From: Alphaproteobacteria bacterium
GTDB lineage: Bacteria; Pseudomonadota; Alphaproteobacteria; Thalassobaculales; Thalassobaculaceae
Direction: 5' to 3'
Length of the DNA stretch: 58,120 bases
Assembly (NCBI GenBank): GCA_024742275.1
Contig: JANSYS010000024.1
Span: 1 to 58,120 of the forward strand
The number at the start of each line of letters is the position of its first letter. Positions within the stretch are counted from its first letter, which is position 1. The notes under the pieces are model-generated. The model saw only the letters and a list, made by a program, of their open reading frames with translations. It did no database searches and was not told the origin of the DNA. Both the position numbers and the translations under genes were made by a program. This document shows positions 8,068 to 15,614 of the stretch, one piece after another.

Positions 8068-8466
8068 ATGAACCCCGATATGCCCTACACTCATGATCGC
8101 TTGCTCGCCGACACCAGCATAAAGGAAGCGGATCGGCGCGTGCGCGAGGCGCTCACGGCCGAAGGCTTCGGCGTTCTGACCGAGATCGACGTGAAGGCCA
8201 CCATGAAGAAAAAGATCGATGCCGATATGGACGGCTATGTGATCCTCGGCGCCTGCAACCCGAAAATGGCCTGGGAGGCCATCGACCTCGAGCCACGGAT
8301 CGGAGCGATGCTGCCGTGCAACGTCATCCTTCGCAGCGTCGATGGCGGGACCGAGGTCAGCGCTATCGACCCCGTTGCCTCCATGTCAGCCGTGGAAAAC
8401 CCCGACCTGCACAATGTTGCCGGTCAGGTCCGCGACATGCTCATGCGCGCTGTGGATGCGGCCTGA
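8068..8466 (+). CDS. DUF302 family protein
   Basis: This 132-residue soluble protein matches the DUF302 family (N-terminal alpha/beta domain, ITEIDVKATMKKK-like segment seen here as LTEIDVKATMKKK, then GACNPKMAWEAI and the pattern MLPCNVILR with one Cys). DUF302 proteins recur next to cytochromes, rhodaneses and metal or sulfur genes; their activity is unknown. An internal ATG at 8080 with a more typical ribosome-site spacing is an alternative start. Confidence 0.8.
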   Translation: MNPDMPYTHDRLLADTSIKEADRRVREALTAEGFGVLTEIDVKATMKKKIDADMDGYVILGACNPKMAWEAIDLEPRIGAMLPCNVILRSVDGGTEVSAIDPVASMSAVENPDLHNVAGQVRDMLMRAVDAA

Positions 8467-8478
8467 AGGAGACCACCG

Positions 8479-8952
8479 ATGACAATGGCACACGGTCGGC
8501 GCGTCTTCGTTCTTGGGCTTGCGGCAGCGCCTGTCACCCTCATCACGTCTCCCCTGACCGCACAGGTCCGGACAATCTGGTCGGCAGCCGAGGCCTACGA
8601 CGCCCTTCTCGCAGACAGTGCGCGTGTGATTGATGTGAGGTCGCGCGAGGAATGGCTGGAAACCGGCGTCGGGGCCGGGGTCTGGCCGATCAGCATGCAC
8701 GAGGACCGTTTTCCGGATCGTCTCTTCGCGGCGAAAGCGCTGGCCGGACCCCGAGACGTCGGCCTGATCTGCGCGACCGGGGGGCGTTCGGCGTCCCTGC
8801 TCCGTGCGCTCCGTCGGGCTCGCTACGATGGCTACGTGGACATCTCCGAGGGAATGCTGGGGTCTCGCCGGGGCCCCGGCTGGCTTGCTGCCGGCCTGCC
8901 CGTGGTCCCGGTGGACGCAGCGCTGGCCTCAATGCCGGAGGACCTTGCCTGA
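8479..8952 (+). CDS. Exported rhodanese-like sulfurtransferase
   Basis: This 157-residue single-domain rhodanese has a Tat- or Sec-like leader (residues 1-28). The domain shows VIDVRSREEWLETG and the catalytic-loop Cys in ICATGGRS, a six-residue loop as in active sulfurtransferases. It would handle sulfane sulfur at the cell surface. It lies 12 bp after DUF302 in the rightward operon, as often seen in sulfide/metal stress clusters. Confidence 0.85.
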   Translation: MTMAHGRRVFVLGLAAAPVTLITSPLTAQVRTIWSAAEAYDALLADSARVIDVRSREEWLETGVGAGVWPISMHEDRFPDRLFAAKALAGPRDVGLICATGGRSASLLRALRRARYDGYVDISEGMLGSRRGPGWLAAGLPVVPVDAALASMPEDLA

Positions 8953-8953
8953 C

Positions 8954-9685
8954 GTGTCCCAAGAGAGCGACGCACAAAGAACGTCGTCACGGCCCCTAGG
9001 CAAGAGCGCTGTCCTACTCGTCGGCGCCGCCCTCGGCCTGGGTCTTTTGAGCTGGGCAGCCGGATGGTGGTCGTTCGACCTGGACCGGGTGACAGTCGAG
9101 ACGTGGGTCGCTCGCGCCGGACCTTTTGGGCCGCTCGCAGTCGTATTTCTCATGACGGTCGCGGTCGTTGCCAGCCCCATTCCGAGCGCGCCGGTCGCCC
9201 TGGCCTCGGGGGCCGCTTATGGCCACTACGCCGGTACTCTCTATGTCGCCCTCGGATCCGAGATCGGTGCGCTGGTGGCCTTCCTCATCGCCCGAGGTTT
9301 GGGGCATGGACCGGTCGAGCGCCTTCTCGGCGAAAAGGCCGACTATGGTCTGCTAGACTCGCAGAACGCACTGACGCTGACGGTTTTCGTAAGCCGTCTC
9401 CTGCCCTTCGTCTCTTTCGACGCGATGAGCTACGCGGCTGGGCTCAGTCGCCTCCAATTCTGGCGCTTCGCCCTCGCCACGATGGCCGGCATCCTGCCCG
9501 CGAGTTTCGTGCTCGCGCATTTCGGCAGCGCTGCGATGGACGGCACCTTCGGCAGCGCGGAATGGATCGCCCTTGGACTGGGCCTCATGACGGGCCTTCC
9601 CCTACTGCTGGTTGCGCTTCGGCGTGGAGCCGCCTCGAGAAAAGACGGCCCCGAGAAGAACGTTACAGAGGACAGTCGATCATGA
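8954..9685 (+). CDS. VTT/TVP38-TMEM64 (DedA-like) membrane protein
   Basis: This 243-residue protein with four to six membrane helices matches the VTT (SNARE-associated/DedA-like) family: the glycine-rich re-entrant region SPIPSAPVALASGAAYG, EIGALVAFLIARGLG and SRLLPFVSFDAMSYAAGLS. The family is thought to move lipids or small solutes across the inner membrane. The start is uncertain: GTG 8954 is used, while TTG 8945 overlaps the rhodanese stop. Its own stop overlaps the next ATG (ATGA). Confidence 0.8.
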   Translation: MSQESDAQRTSSRPLGKSAVLLVGAALGLGLLSWAAGWWSFDLDRVTVETWVARAGPFGPLAVVFLMTVAVVASPIPSAPVALASGAAYGHYAGTLYVALGSEIGALVAFLIARGLGHGPVERLLGEKADYGLLDSQNALTLTVFVSRLLPFVSFDAMSYAAGLSRLQFWRFALATMAGILPASFVLAHFGSAAMDGTFGSAEWIALGLGLMTGLPLLLVALRRGAASRKDGPEKNVTEDSRS

Positions 9686-10851
9686 GTTCCGACTACCAGC
9701 AGAACAGCCTCAGCCTGCCCGACGCTGTGGCGATGGGAACGGGCGTGATGATCGGCGCCGGCATCCTTGCCCTGACCGGGCAGATCGCCGAACTGGCGGG
9801 CCCGTTGTTCCCCTTGGCTTTCGTCGCGGGCGCCGTCGTGACCGCATTCAGCGCCTACACCTACATCAAGATGTCGAATGCCTGGCCGTCCGCCGGCGGC
9901 ATCGGCATGATCTTGAAGAAGGCCTACGGGCCGACGACGGTTGCCGCTGGCGCGGCGCTCCTGATGGCCCTTTCGATGGTCATCAATGAAAGCCTCGTCG
10001 CACGGACCTTCGCCACTTACCTGATGCGCGGTCTGGGGATGGAGCCGGGCGGCTGGCTCGTCCCGGCGATTGGTGTCGGCCTCATCGTCTTCGCCTACCT
10101 CGTGAATGCCTCCGGCAACAGATCGGTGGGGCTCCTGTCGCAGGTCATGGCGGTCCTCAAGGTCGGAGGGATCGCGCTCTTCGGCATCGCGGCGCCTTGG
10201 GCGGGTGGCATCTCCTTCGAGGCGACGGGCGACAAGGAAACGGGCGCCGCCGGTTTCGTCGCATCGCTCGCCCTCGCGATCCTCGCGTTCAAGGGCTTCA
10301 CGACGATCACGAATTCCGGTGCCGAGATCACGGACCCGCACCGCAATGTTGGTCGCGCCATCGTCATCTCCATCGCGATCTGCGTGGTCGTCTACCTGCT
10401 GGTGGCCTTCGCCGTGGGCCACTCGGTGACGATGCTGGCCGGCGTCTGGTGGGGATCGGGCATCAATTCCTACATCATCGACGCGATCATCGGCCTCAGC
10501 GTGGTCTACAAGGCGCTCGACAACCTCGGCGCCTACCAGAAATGGTTCGACTTCCAGCCCAACACCAAGGCCGCGACGCTGATCTTCGGCCTGTTCCACG
10601 GCACCGGCCTCGCCTCGAAGATCATCGAATACGACATCTCCGAGGATGGCCTCTTGTGGAACCTGCTGGCGTTCAACGTGGGCGTCGAGCTCGGCCAGAT
10701 CCTCGCTCTCTTCGCGATCCTCGTCGTGATGGGCTACTGGCGCCGGTCCGAGCGGTTCATGAGCCAAGTCGTCGTCGCCAACGTCATCATGGTGGGCCTC
10801 GGCATCTGGCTCACCGCCTGCCAGATCAACGGCTTCCTCACGGCGGCATAA
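9682..10851 (+). CDS. APC-family permease N-part fused to HupE/UreJ C-part
   Basis: This 389-residue membrane protein appears chimeric. Residues 1-246 read as an amino-acid/polyamine/organocation permease (VAMGTGVMIGAGILALTGQ, SAGGIGMILKKAYG, VINESLVARTFATY, GAEITDPHRNVGRAI) and stop after about seven of the usual twelve helices. From about residue 246 (nt 10417) it reads as the distal half of a HupE/UreJ protein: GHSVT, IFGLFHGTGLA, LLAFNVGVELGQ. HupE/UreJ members are linked to metal (Ni/Cu) transport. The frame is open throughout and the following anchor gene is a usual HupE neighbour, so a deletion that joined two neighbouring genes is likely. Transport activity is doubtful. Confidence 0.75.
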   Translation: MSSDYQQNSLSLPDAVAMGTGVMIGAGILALTGQIAELAGPLFPLAFVAGAVVTAFSAYTYIKMSNAWPSAGGIGMILKKAYGPTTVAAGAALLMALSMVINESLVARTFATYLMRGLGMEPGGWLVPAIGVGLIVFAYLVNASGNRSVGLLSQVMAVLKVGGIALFGIAAPWAGGISFEATGDKETGAAGFVASLALAILAFKGFTTITNSGAEITDPHRNVGRAIVISIAICVVVYLLVAFAVGHSVTMLAGVWWGSGINSYIIDAIIGLSVVYKALDNLGAYQKWFDFQPNTKAATLIFGLFHGTGLASKIIEYDISEDGLLWNLLAFNVGVELGQILALFAILVVMGYWRRSERFMSQVVVANVIMVGLGIWLTACQINGFLTAA

Positions 10852-10863
10852 GGAGAATTGGCT

Positions 10864-11514
10864 ATGCAACTCATTGAGAGAATGTGCGAAACGATGCAAC
10901 TGACCGCAGAGAAGCCCAATCCGGCGCTCCTGCCGACGCCGAAACAACTGCGGCGCTCGACCATCGCCGCTGTCATCGGCGCGGCCTTCATCGGTGTCGG
11001 CGTCTACCTGCCGGCCGAATACGGGATCGACCCGACCGGCGTGGGCAATATCCTCGGCCTCACCGAGATGGGCGAGATCAAGCGGCAGCTCGCCCGCGAG
11101 GCAGCGGAGGATGAGGCGGTCCACGGCAACCGGGATCAGTCCTCGAGCCTGATGGACGACATCTTCGGCCTCTTCGTCGGAGCGGCACACGCGCAGGAAG
11201 CCTGGACTGATACGGTGACCTTCACGCTGGCCCCGGACGCCTCTGCCGAAATCAAGCTCGTAATGGGTGAAGGGGATATCGCGGAATACGTGTGGGTCGC
11301 GGACGGCGGCCGGATCAACTTTGACCTGCACGCGCATGGCGACGGTCAGTCGGTGGACTACGACCGCGGCCGCGGCGCGACCGACGGCGCAGGCAGCATC
11401 GAAGCGCCGTTCCCCGGCGAACACGGCTGGTTCTGGCGCAACCGCGACGATTCCAACGTGGCCGTCACTCTGCAGCTGCGCGGCACCTACAGCAAGCTCG
11501 TTCGTAGCGAGTGA
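10864..11514 (+). CDS. Transmembrane anchor protein (HupE partner type)
   Basis: This 216-residue protein has one membrane helix (about residues 36-54) and an extracytoplasmic domain with an acidic/His-rich surface (NFDLHAHGDGQSVDY, PGEHGWFWRN). It matches proteins annotated as transmembrane anchor protein that follow HupE/UreJ genes in metal-resistance clusters. ATG 10864 has AGGAG 8 bp upstream. It is the last gene of the rightward operon, before a hairpin terminator. Confidence 0.75.
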   Translation: MQLIERMCETMQLTAEKPNPALLPTPKQLRRSTIAAVIGAAFIGVGVYLPAEYGIDPTGVGNILGLTEMGEIKRQLAREAAEDEAVHGNRDQSSSLMDDIFGLFVGAAHAQEAWTDTVTFTLAPDASAEIKLVMGEGDIAEYVWVADGGRINFDLHAHGDGQSVDYDRGRGATDGAGSIEAPFPGEHGWFWRNRDDSNVAVTLQLRGTYSKLVRSE

Positions 11515-11741
11515 GAAAATGCGCCTGCGGGAGACCGCAGGCGTCTATTCATCCTTAAGGATGAACTTGGGGACCAGGTTGGGTTCAACCACGCGCGGGC
11601 CTGCTCCCGCATCACAGTGTAGTCCGCCAGCATTTCTACGATCGCCGACCCCGCTGATAAGCACACAACTTCCAGGGCCGCTTCAGCCCCAAACGCCTGA
11701 CTATACGATACGACCGGCTGACATGCCTGCATGTGTTCCAT
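11487..11741 (-). CDS. Doubtful small ORF, unknown
   Basis: An 84-codon frame whose first about 55 residues (MEHMQACQPVVSYSQAFGAE onward, including SAGSAIVEMLADYTVMRE) look protein-like, while the last about 25 run through the terminator into the anchor gene. No ribosome site or homologue is recognised. It may be a decayed gene; otherwise the gap 11543-11810 holds nothing I can support. Confidence 0.25.
   Translation of the reverse strand: MEHMQACQPVVSYSQAFGAEAALEVVCLSAGSAIVEMLADYTVMREQARAWLNPTWSPSSSLRMNRRLRSPAGAFSHSLRTSLL
11523..11542 (+). terminator. Hairpin terminator after the rightward metal operon
   Basis: Arms GCCTGCGG/CCGCAGGC with a GAGA loop begin 8 bp after the anchor-gene stop. 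A GC-rich 8-bp stem with a tetraloop just after the last gene fits an intrinsic terminator, although the downstream T tract is weak. Confidence 0.6.
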
Positions 11742-11810
11742 CGTCAGTACCGGCTGTCTCCAAAACTCTCAGTCAGATCGTCATGCGTCGTCATCGATGT
11801 CCGCTGAGGA

Positions 11811-12980
11811 TCAGCGGCCCTCAACCCCGCGCTTCTCGACGATCTTCCACATGCGGTATCGCCCCTGCCCCGTGACTTCCCGGATCAGGCCCCGTTTCTC
11901 CATCCAGTCGAGGTTGCGCTGGACCGTGGCCCGGTGGCTACCGGTCAGCTTCTCGCCCATCTGGGCCGAGACCAGTGGCCAGCTTGTGAAGACGGTGCGC
12001 AGCATCGGTGGGGTCTTGCCCGAGAGCGGTGCCATCGCCCGCTCCGCGGTCGCGGCCCAGACCTCGATCTCCTCGAGGCGCCGTAGCGCCGCGAACACCG
12101 CGCTCTCCGTCGCGTTCAGCCAGCGCGCAAGGCGGGTGGCCGGTTCCCCGATCGTCCGAACTCCCCCTCCCCCGCCCATGGCGATCGGCGCGAATACCAC
12201 ACCCGGCCGGTCAAGCGTTGTCGCCAGGTCATCCACCGCCAGCCGCGCCACGGTTACGGCGGCTTCGAGTGGATCGTCTATCGAGGAGAGCTCGGCGACA
12301 TGCCAAAGATGAAACCCCATACAGGCGCGCGTCACCGGGTGTAGGTCCGTCGCCTGGCGCATCATCGCGAGCCAGCTTGCCGCGCGGTTCTCGAAGGCCT
12401 CGCGATCTTCCATCTCCTGCATACGGATCGGAGCGCCCGTATTCTTCAAGCTCTCCCCCTGCCCCGGTCGGTCGCGTCGATCGAGGAAGGCCTCGAGATC
12501 AGCAACACCAAGCCCGGCACCCAGCGGCCCAGGCCCCCCCGTCAGGCGCCGCACGGTCCAGCCCATCCGGTAGAGCGCCTGGGCGTCATCCGTCGCGGTG
12601 GAGACCCGCAGCGCCATGTAGAGCGACAGGCGATCCAGACCGATCCGGTCCTGCGTGAGCCAACCTAGCTCCGACGCCTCGATCAGAGCGAGCCGGTGGC
12701 GCCATCCCACCGGTCCCCGACGCAGCCGCTCATCGAGGATCCCCAGACGGGCCGCGACATGGGCGAGCTGGGCCGCCTGCCCGGCCTCGGCTGCGCGCCA
12801 GGCCTCGACAACCTCGGGTTCCGTGGTCTCGGGCTGCGGACCCGGAGGGAGGAGATCGGGGTCTTCCTCGGGCGGGCCGGGCATGAACCACAGATCGGCA
12901 TCATCTGGCCCTTCGGCCGCCTCCCCGTCGTCCAGAGGCACCCAGTCATCGTCCAAGTCTACAGGAGGCCGCCCATTCAT
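11811..12980 (-). CDS. DUF1612-type protein with C-terminal helix-turn-helix
   Basis: This 389-residue protein resembles the rhizobial plasmid family with DUF1612 followed by a HTH domain (RHE_PE00001 type). It has an acidic, proline-rich N-terminus (1-55), the segment LDERLRRGPVGWRHRLALIEASELGWL, and a C-terminal winged HTH (SHRATVQRNLDWMEKRGLIR). The family occurs on plasmids of alphaproteobacteria and its role is unknown. A dyad directly over its start (12981-13008) suggests self-repression. A 104-bp second copy of its HTH-coding end lies at 49965-50068. Confidence 0.6.
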   Translation of the reverse strand: MNGRPPVDLDDDWVPLDDGEAAEGPDDADLWFMPGPPEEDPDLLPPGPQPETTEPEVVEAWRAAEAGQAAQLAHVAARLGILDERLRRGPVGWRHRLALIEASELGWLTQDRIGLDRLSLYMALRVSTATDDAQALYRMGWTVRRLTGGPGPLGAGLGVADLEAFLDRRDRPGQGESLKNTGAPIRMQEMEDREAFENRAASWLAMMRQATDLHPVTRACMGFHLWHVAELSSIDDPLEAAVTVARLAVDDLATTLDRPGVVFAPIAMGGGGGVRTIGEPATRLARWLNATESAVFAALRRLEEIEVWAATAERAMAPLSGKTPPMLRTVFTSWPLVSAQMGEKLTGSHRATVQRNLDWMEKRGLIREVTGQGRYRMWKIVEKRGVEGR

Positions 12981-13008
12981 ACGTGCATAATATCAGATGA
13001 ATGCACGT
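12981..13008 (-). promoter_or_regulatory. Dyad operator at the DUF1612-HTH gene start
   Basis: Perfect 8-bp arms ACGTGCAT (12981-12988) and ATGCACGT (13001-13008) with a 12-bp spacer begin directly upstream of the ATG at 12980. The position fits an operator bound by the encoded HTH protein. Between here and 13194 I see no gene. Confidence 0.5.
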
Positions 13009-13194
13009 AATAGAAACATTCATGCGCAGACCCGAATATCGCTGCTACTAAGCCGGGGAAGCCCCCCTAGCGGGAACGCCGCCGTCGCGCCCAACGTCGC
13101 CGTCATGGTGGCGGCGGAGAAGCCGGTCCGGTCGGCACGAACGGCGCGGCTCATGTGTGAGGAATTCGGGCAGAGGCGGCGACCGACAGCAGGG

Positions 13195-13422
13195 CTACTC
13201 GTAGCCCCGCTTCGCCTTCTGCATCTGGATGTCGAACCGGGCGTTTTTCGCCTCGCGTTCCGAGGAGTACCAGTCGACCCGGACCTGCCCGGGCTGACCG
13301 ATCCTGCCCCATTCCCGGACGAGGGACCAGTCCCCGAAGAGGCCTGGCATGATCTCCATCCGGTAGTAGCGATAGGTGTTGTCCGAGGCGTCGATCCTCA
13401 TCAGGTCCATGTCGATCCCCAC
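13195..13422 (-). CDS. WGR-domain protein
   Basis: This 75-residue protein consists almost wholly of a WGR domain: YRYYRMEIMPGLFGDWSLV then REWGRIGQPGQ and a final region EAKNARFDIQMQKAKRGY. WGR domains bind nucleic acids or nicked DNA ends in PARPs and bacterial regulators; small stand-alone versions are common on alphaproteobacterial plasmids. Its 5' end overlaps the 3' end of the integrase gene by 22 bp, so the two are probably co-transcribed. Confidence 0.8.
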   Translation of the reverse strand: MGIDMDLMRIDASDNTYRYYRMEIMPGLFGDWSLVREWGRIGQPGQVRVDWYSSEREAKNARFDIQMQKAKRGYE

Positions 13423-14018
13423 ATCCGGGCTGCTATGTGTTGTTCCTCTTTCCCGACCGCATCGGCGTAGATCGCGGTCGTCGACAGCTGCGCGTGGCCG
13501 AGCCAGCGCTGGAGCATGTGCAGGGGGACGCCCTGGACCGTCGCGTGGACGCCAAAGCCGTGCCGGAGCCCTTTGGGTGAGCGGTGCGGCGCATCCGGGA
13601 TGCCGGCCTCGATCATGACGCGCTTCACGATCTGCCAGACCCGAACCCGGCTGAGGTCCCAGATCGGGGTGGCTGCCTTGCGGCGGGAGCGTTGCGCCTC
13701 GCGGATGCCGTGGGCGATGTCGAGCGTGTCGAGGAACTCGGCCGGGACCGGGACGGAGCGGAAGATGATCTTCTGCTGACCGGAGACGTCCTTGCGCTTC
13801 TTGAGGGACCGGATCGTGATGGAGCCGCCGGAGAGGTCAACGCGGGCCGGGGTGATCTCCAGAAGCTCCGAGGGGCGGCACCCTGTCCAGTGCAGGGTTT
13901 CGCACAGGGTGCGGTCCCGGGCGGGCTGGCGCCGGGCGGCGGCGAGGAAGGCGGCGCGCTCTTCGGCGTTGAGGTAGAGCCGGTTTCCGGAGGGGTCGTG
14001 GAGGCGCATTTCGGACAT
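13401..14018 (-). CDS. Tyrosine recombinase (phage-integrase family), short form
   Basis: This 205-residue protein contains only the catalytic domain. Visible active-site residues are Arg in TGCRPSELLE, Arg in KGLRHGFG, the GHAQLSTTAIYAD His and the nucleophile Tyr. In the second box the usual His is Lys (SPKGLRHGFG). It lacks the SAM-like N-terminal core-binding domain, as in small plasmid integrases. It may resolve plasmid multimers or move cassettes; the flanking dyads at 14020-14047 and 14118-14142 are candidate sites. Confidence 0.8.
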   Translation of the reverse strand: MSEMRLHDPSGNRLYLNAEERAAFLAAARRQPARDRTLCETLHWTGCRPSELLEITPARVDLSGGSITIRSLKKRKDVSGQQKIIFRSVPVPAEFLDTLDIAHGIREAQRSRRKAATPIWDLSRVRVWQIVKRVMIEAGIPDAPHRSPKGLRHGFGVHATVQGVPLHMLQRWLGHAQLSTTAIYADAVGKEEQHIAARMWGSTWT

Positions 14019-14019
14019 A

Positions 14020-14047
14020 TTTAACGGAATACTTGAATTTCGTTAAA
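14020..14047. promoter_or_regulatory. Dyad upstream of the integrase gene
   Basis: Perfect 7-bp arms TTTAACG (14020-14026) and CGTTAAA (14041-14047), 14-bp spacer, directly before the integrase ATG (14018). It could be an operator or a recombinase core site: two inverted arms around a short spacer is the layout of tyrosine-recombinase sites, though this spacer is longer than usual. Confidence 0.35.
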
Positions 14048-14117
14048 CGGGGAATCCCGAAAGCGCCCCCTGCCCTTCCGATCTGCAGGTCCGGGCCACT
14101 GGCGGCGGGCCGGCGGG

Positions 14118-14142
14118 TTAACACTATTACCAATAGTGTTAA
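14118..14142. repeat. 25-bp palindrome with 11-bp perfect arms
   Basis: Arms TTAACACTATT and AATAGTGTTAA are separated by ACC. The palindrome sits in the 172-bp gap between the leftward integrase and the rightward Uma2 pseudogene. It could be a repressor operator for the Uma2 gene promoter or a recombination site; it lacks the GC stem of a terminator. Confidence 0.5.
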
Positions 14143-14190
14143 ACTGACCCTGAAGCGAGATGGCTGCGCGCGCAACACCGGAGGTCTGCA

Positions 14191-14778
14191 ATGTCCCAGA
14201 TCACCCGGAGTACCCCAACCGAGCCCGCCTTCTTCGCGCTCATCGGGCGTGAGGAGCGGTGGGAGCTGATCGGTGGCGAGCCGGTGATGATGGCGCCCAC
14301 GACCCAGAGACACGCGAACATCATCGCCAACGTCCTGGCAGCCCTCCACGTGCAGCTGCGCGGGACCGGATAGCGACCGACCTGTGCGCGGACGGGTGTC
14401 CGGACCGGAGAAACGACGATCCGGCACCCAGACTTGGTCGTGGACTGCGGACCGCGAGTAGATCAGGCGATGTGCGCGATCGTCCCGGCCCTCGTGATAG
14501 GGATCCTGTCACCCGCGCGCGATCCGTTCGACACACACCTACGAATACTCGAATACAGAGCCGACCCGGACATCGCCTGCATCCTCCTGATCGACCCTGA
14601 TGACCCACGCGCCATTCTGCACCAGCGAGACGGTGCCGGTGGGCGTAACCGCCTCTACGCCGGCCCGGATCAGATCATGGATATCCCCGAGGTTGGGGCC
14701 GCGGTCCCGTTGCGCGATGTATATGACGGGTGTGAGTTTGATCAGCCCGACGCCAACCTCCGGGGGCGCCTATGCTGA
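14191..14778 (+). pseudogene. Uma2-family endonuclease, inactivated
   Basis: Read as one frame of 195 sense and stop-interrupted codons, this matches Uma2 (DUF820, PD-(D/E)XK fold) proteins: ERWELIGGEPVMMAP near the start, then IRHPDLVVDCGP and ILEYRADPDIACILLIDP. An amber TAG at 14371-14373 interrupts it after residue 60 while the frame stays open on both sides. The Glu normally found in the motif before LSP is Gly here (VIGILSPAR), a second sign of lost function. Its end overlaps the next gene by 7 bp. Confidence 0.75.
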
Positions 14779-15464
14779 CTGAAACGCAGGCGATCGCTGT
14801 CGCCACCTATCTCCTTACGAATGGGCCCGTATCCTCATCCGGTTATCTCGAACACGGGTGTGAGCCCGCTTGGGGCATGGCGTGCGACACACTGATCTCA
14901 CTCGGTTACGCGACCGAAGCGCCGCGTGGAGCCCGGCTTCTCCCCAGCCTCGTCCGCCCTGATGTATTTCCACGCTGGGACGACACTTGTAGCGTCGCGC
15001 TGTCCATTGCGGAACAAATGTGCCGGATCCGGCTTAGGCACTTCTGGTCCGGGCCGGACGACGAGACAGGGGCCGGTTCTGTGGACCTTGAAACGGCTGA
15101 CCTCCTGAACCTCCTCGGGCTCGTTTTCTCTGGGGAGTGGACGGACGCAGCGGTTCCGGTCCTGTGGCGCACGGCACCGGAGGAAGTGGGGCCGCCCACA
15201 GAGCAAGAATTTTCCGCGCAGGTGGATCTGGTCGTCGCTGACATACCGAACGATGTCCGGGACCGGATAAGATCCGTTTACGCATCACATAAAGAGACGG
15301 TCCTGCGGGATCGTCAGCTGGACTGGGCTTTCTATGAACAGTGGCGGTGGTGTGACGGCTGGCTGTCGGACGAACGACATCATGGATGCCCCTTGGGAGT
15401 ATCTCATGACCCCCTGGCCCAGCGGGTCAGGGCGGCTGTGGTCGCGCGGGTAATGGGGGCTTGA
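14772..15464 (+). CDS. Unknown protein, 230 residues
   Basis: I do not recognise this family. The protein is soluble, acidic and rich in Trp and Cys, with a helical N-terminus (ETQAIAVATYLLTNGPVSSS, which could be a winged-helix start) and a C-terminal DWAFYEQWRWCDGW segment. The ATG overlaps the 3' end of the Uma2 pseudogene, and AT-rich partition DNA follows. Codon use matches its neighbours, so it is probably a real gene. Confidence 0.6.
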   Translation: MLTETQAIAVATYLLTNGPVSSSGYLEHGCEPAWGMACDTLISLGYATEAPRGARLLPSLVRPDVFPRWDDTCSVALSIAEQMCRIRLRHFWSGPDDETGAGSVDLETADLLNLLGLVFSGEWTDAAVPVLWRTAPEEVGPPTEQEFSAQVDLVVADIPNDVRDRIRSVYASHKETVLRDRQLDWAFYEQWRWCDGWLSDERHHGCPLGVSHDPLAQRVRAAVVARVMGA

Positions 15465-15507
15465 TAATTCCTTATTTGACGAACCGTTCTAGGGAGACGA
15501 TCATAGA

Positions 15508-15608
15508 ATTAACTCTAGAGTTAGAGTTAATGATGTAGTTATAAACAACTTTAACGTTAAATATAAATACAATGATATTGTTGACACTAGAGTTTTCTTG
15601 GGCATTCT
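15508..15608 (+). promoter_or_regulatory. parA promoter and candidate partition site
   Basis: This AT-rich region (gap 15465-15614) contains an inverted repeat ATTAACTCT (15508-15516) / AGAGTTAAT (15523-15531). The intervening AGAGTT makes a second overlapping palindrome AACTCTAGAGTT, and a further CTAGAGTT lies at 15587-15594. A -35 TTGACA (15581-15586) precedes a weak -10 around 15603. This is the expected place for the par operator and centromere bound by the downstream small Par protein. Confidence 0.55.
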
Positions 15609-15614
15609 AGGTGC

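Noticed and set aside
9430..11424. Long minus-strand open frame (664 codons) opposite the VTT, permease and anchor genes
   Set aside because: Its translation is a charged, repeat-like shadow typical of the antisense of GC-rich genes; the plus strand carries recognised families with coupled starts.
14118..14142. Palindrome considered as an intrinsic terminator
   Set aside because: The stem is AT-rich, no T run follows, and both flanking genes point away from it.
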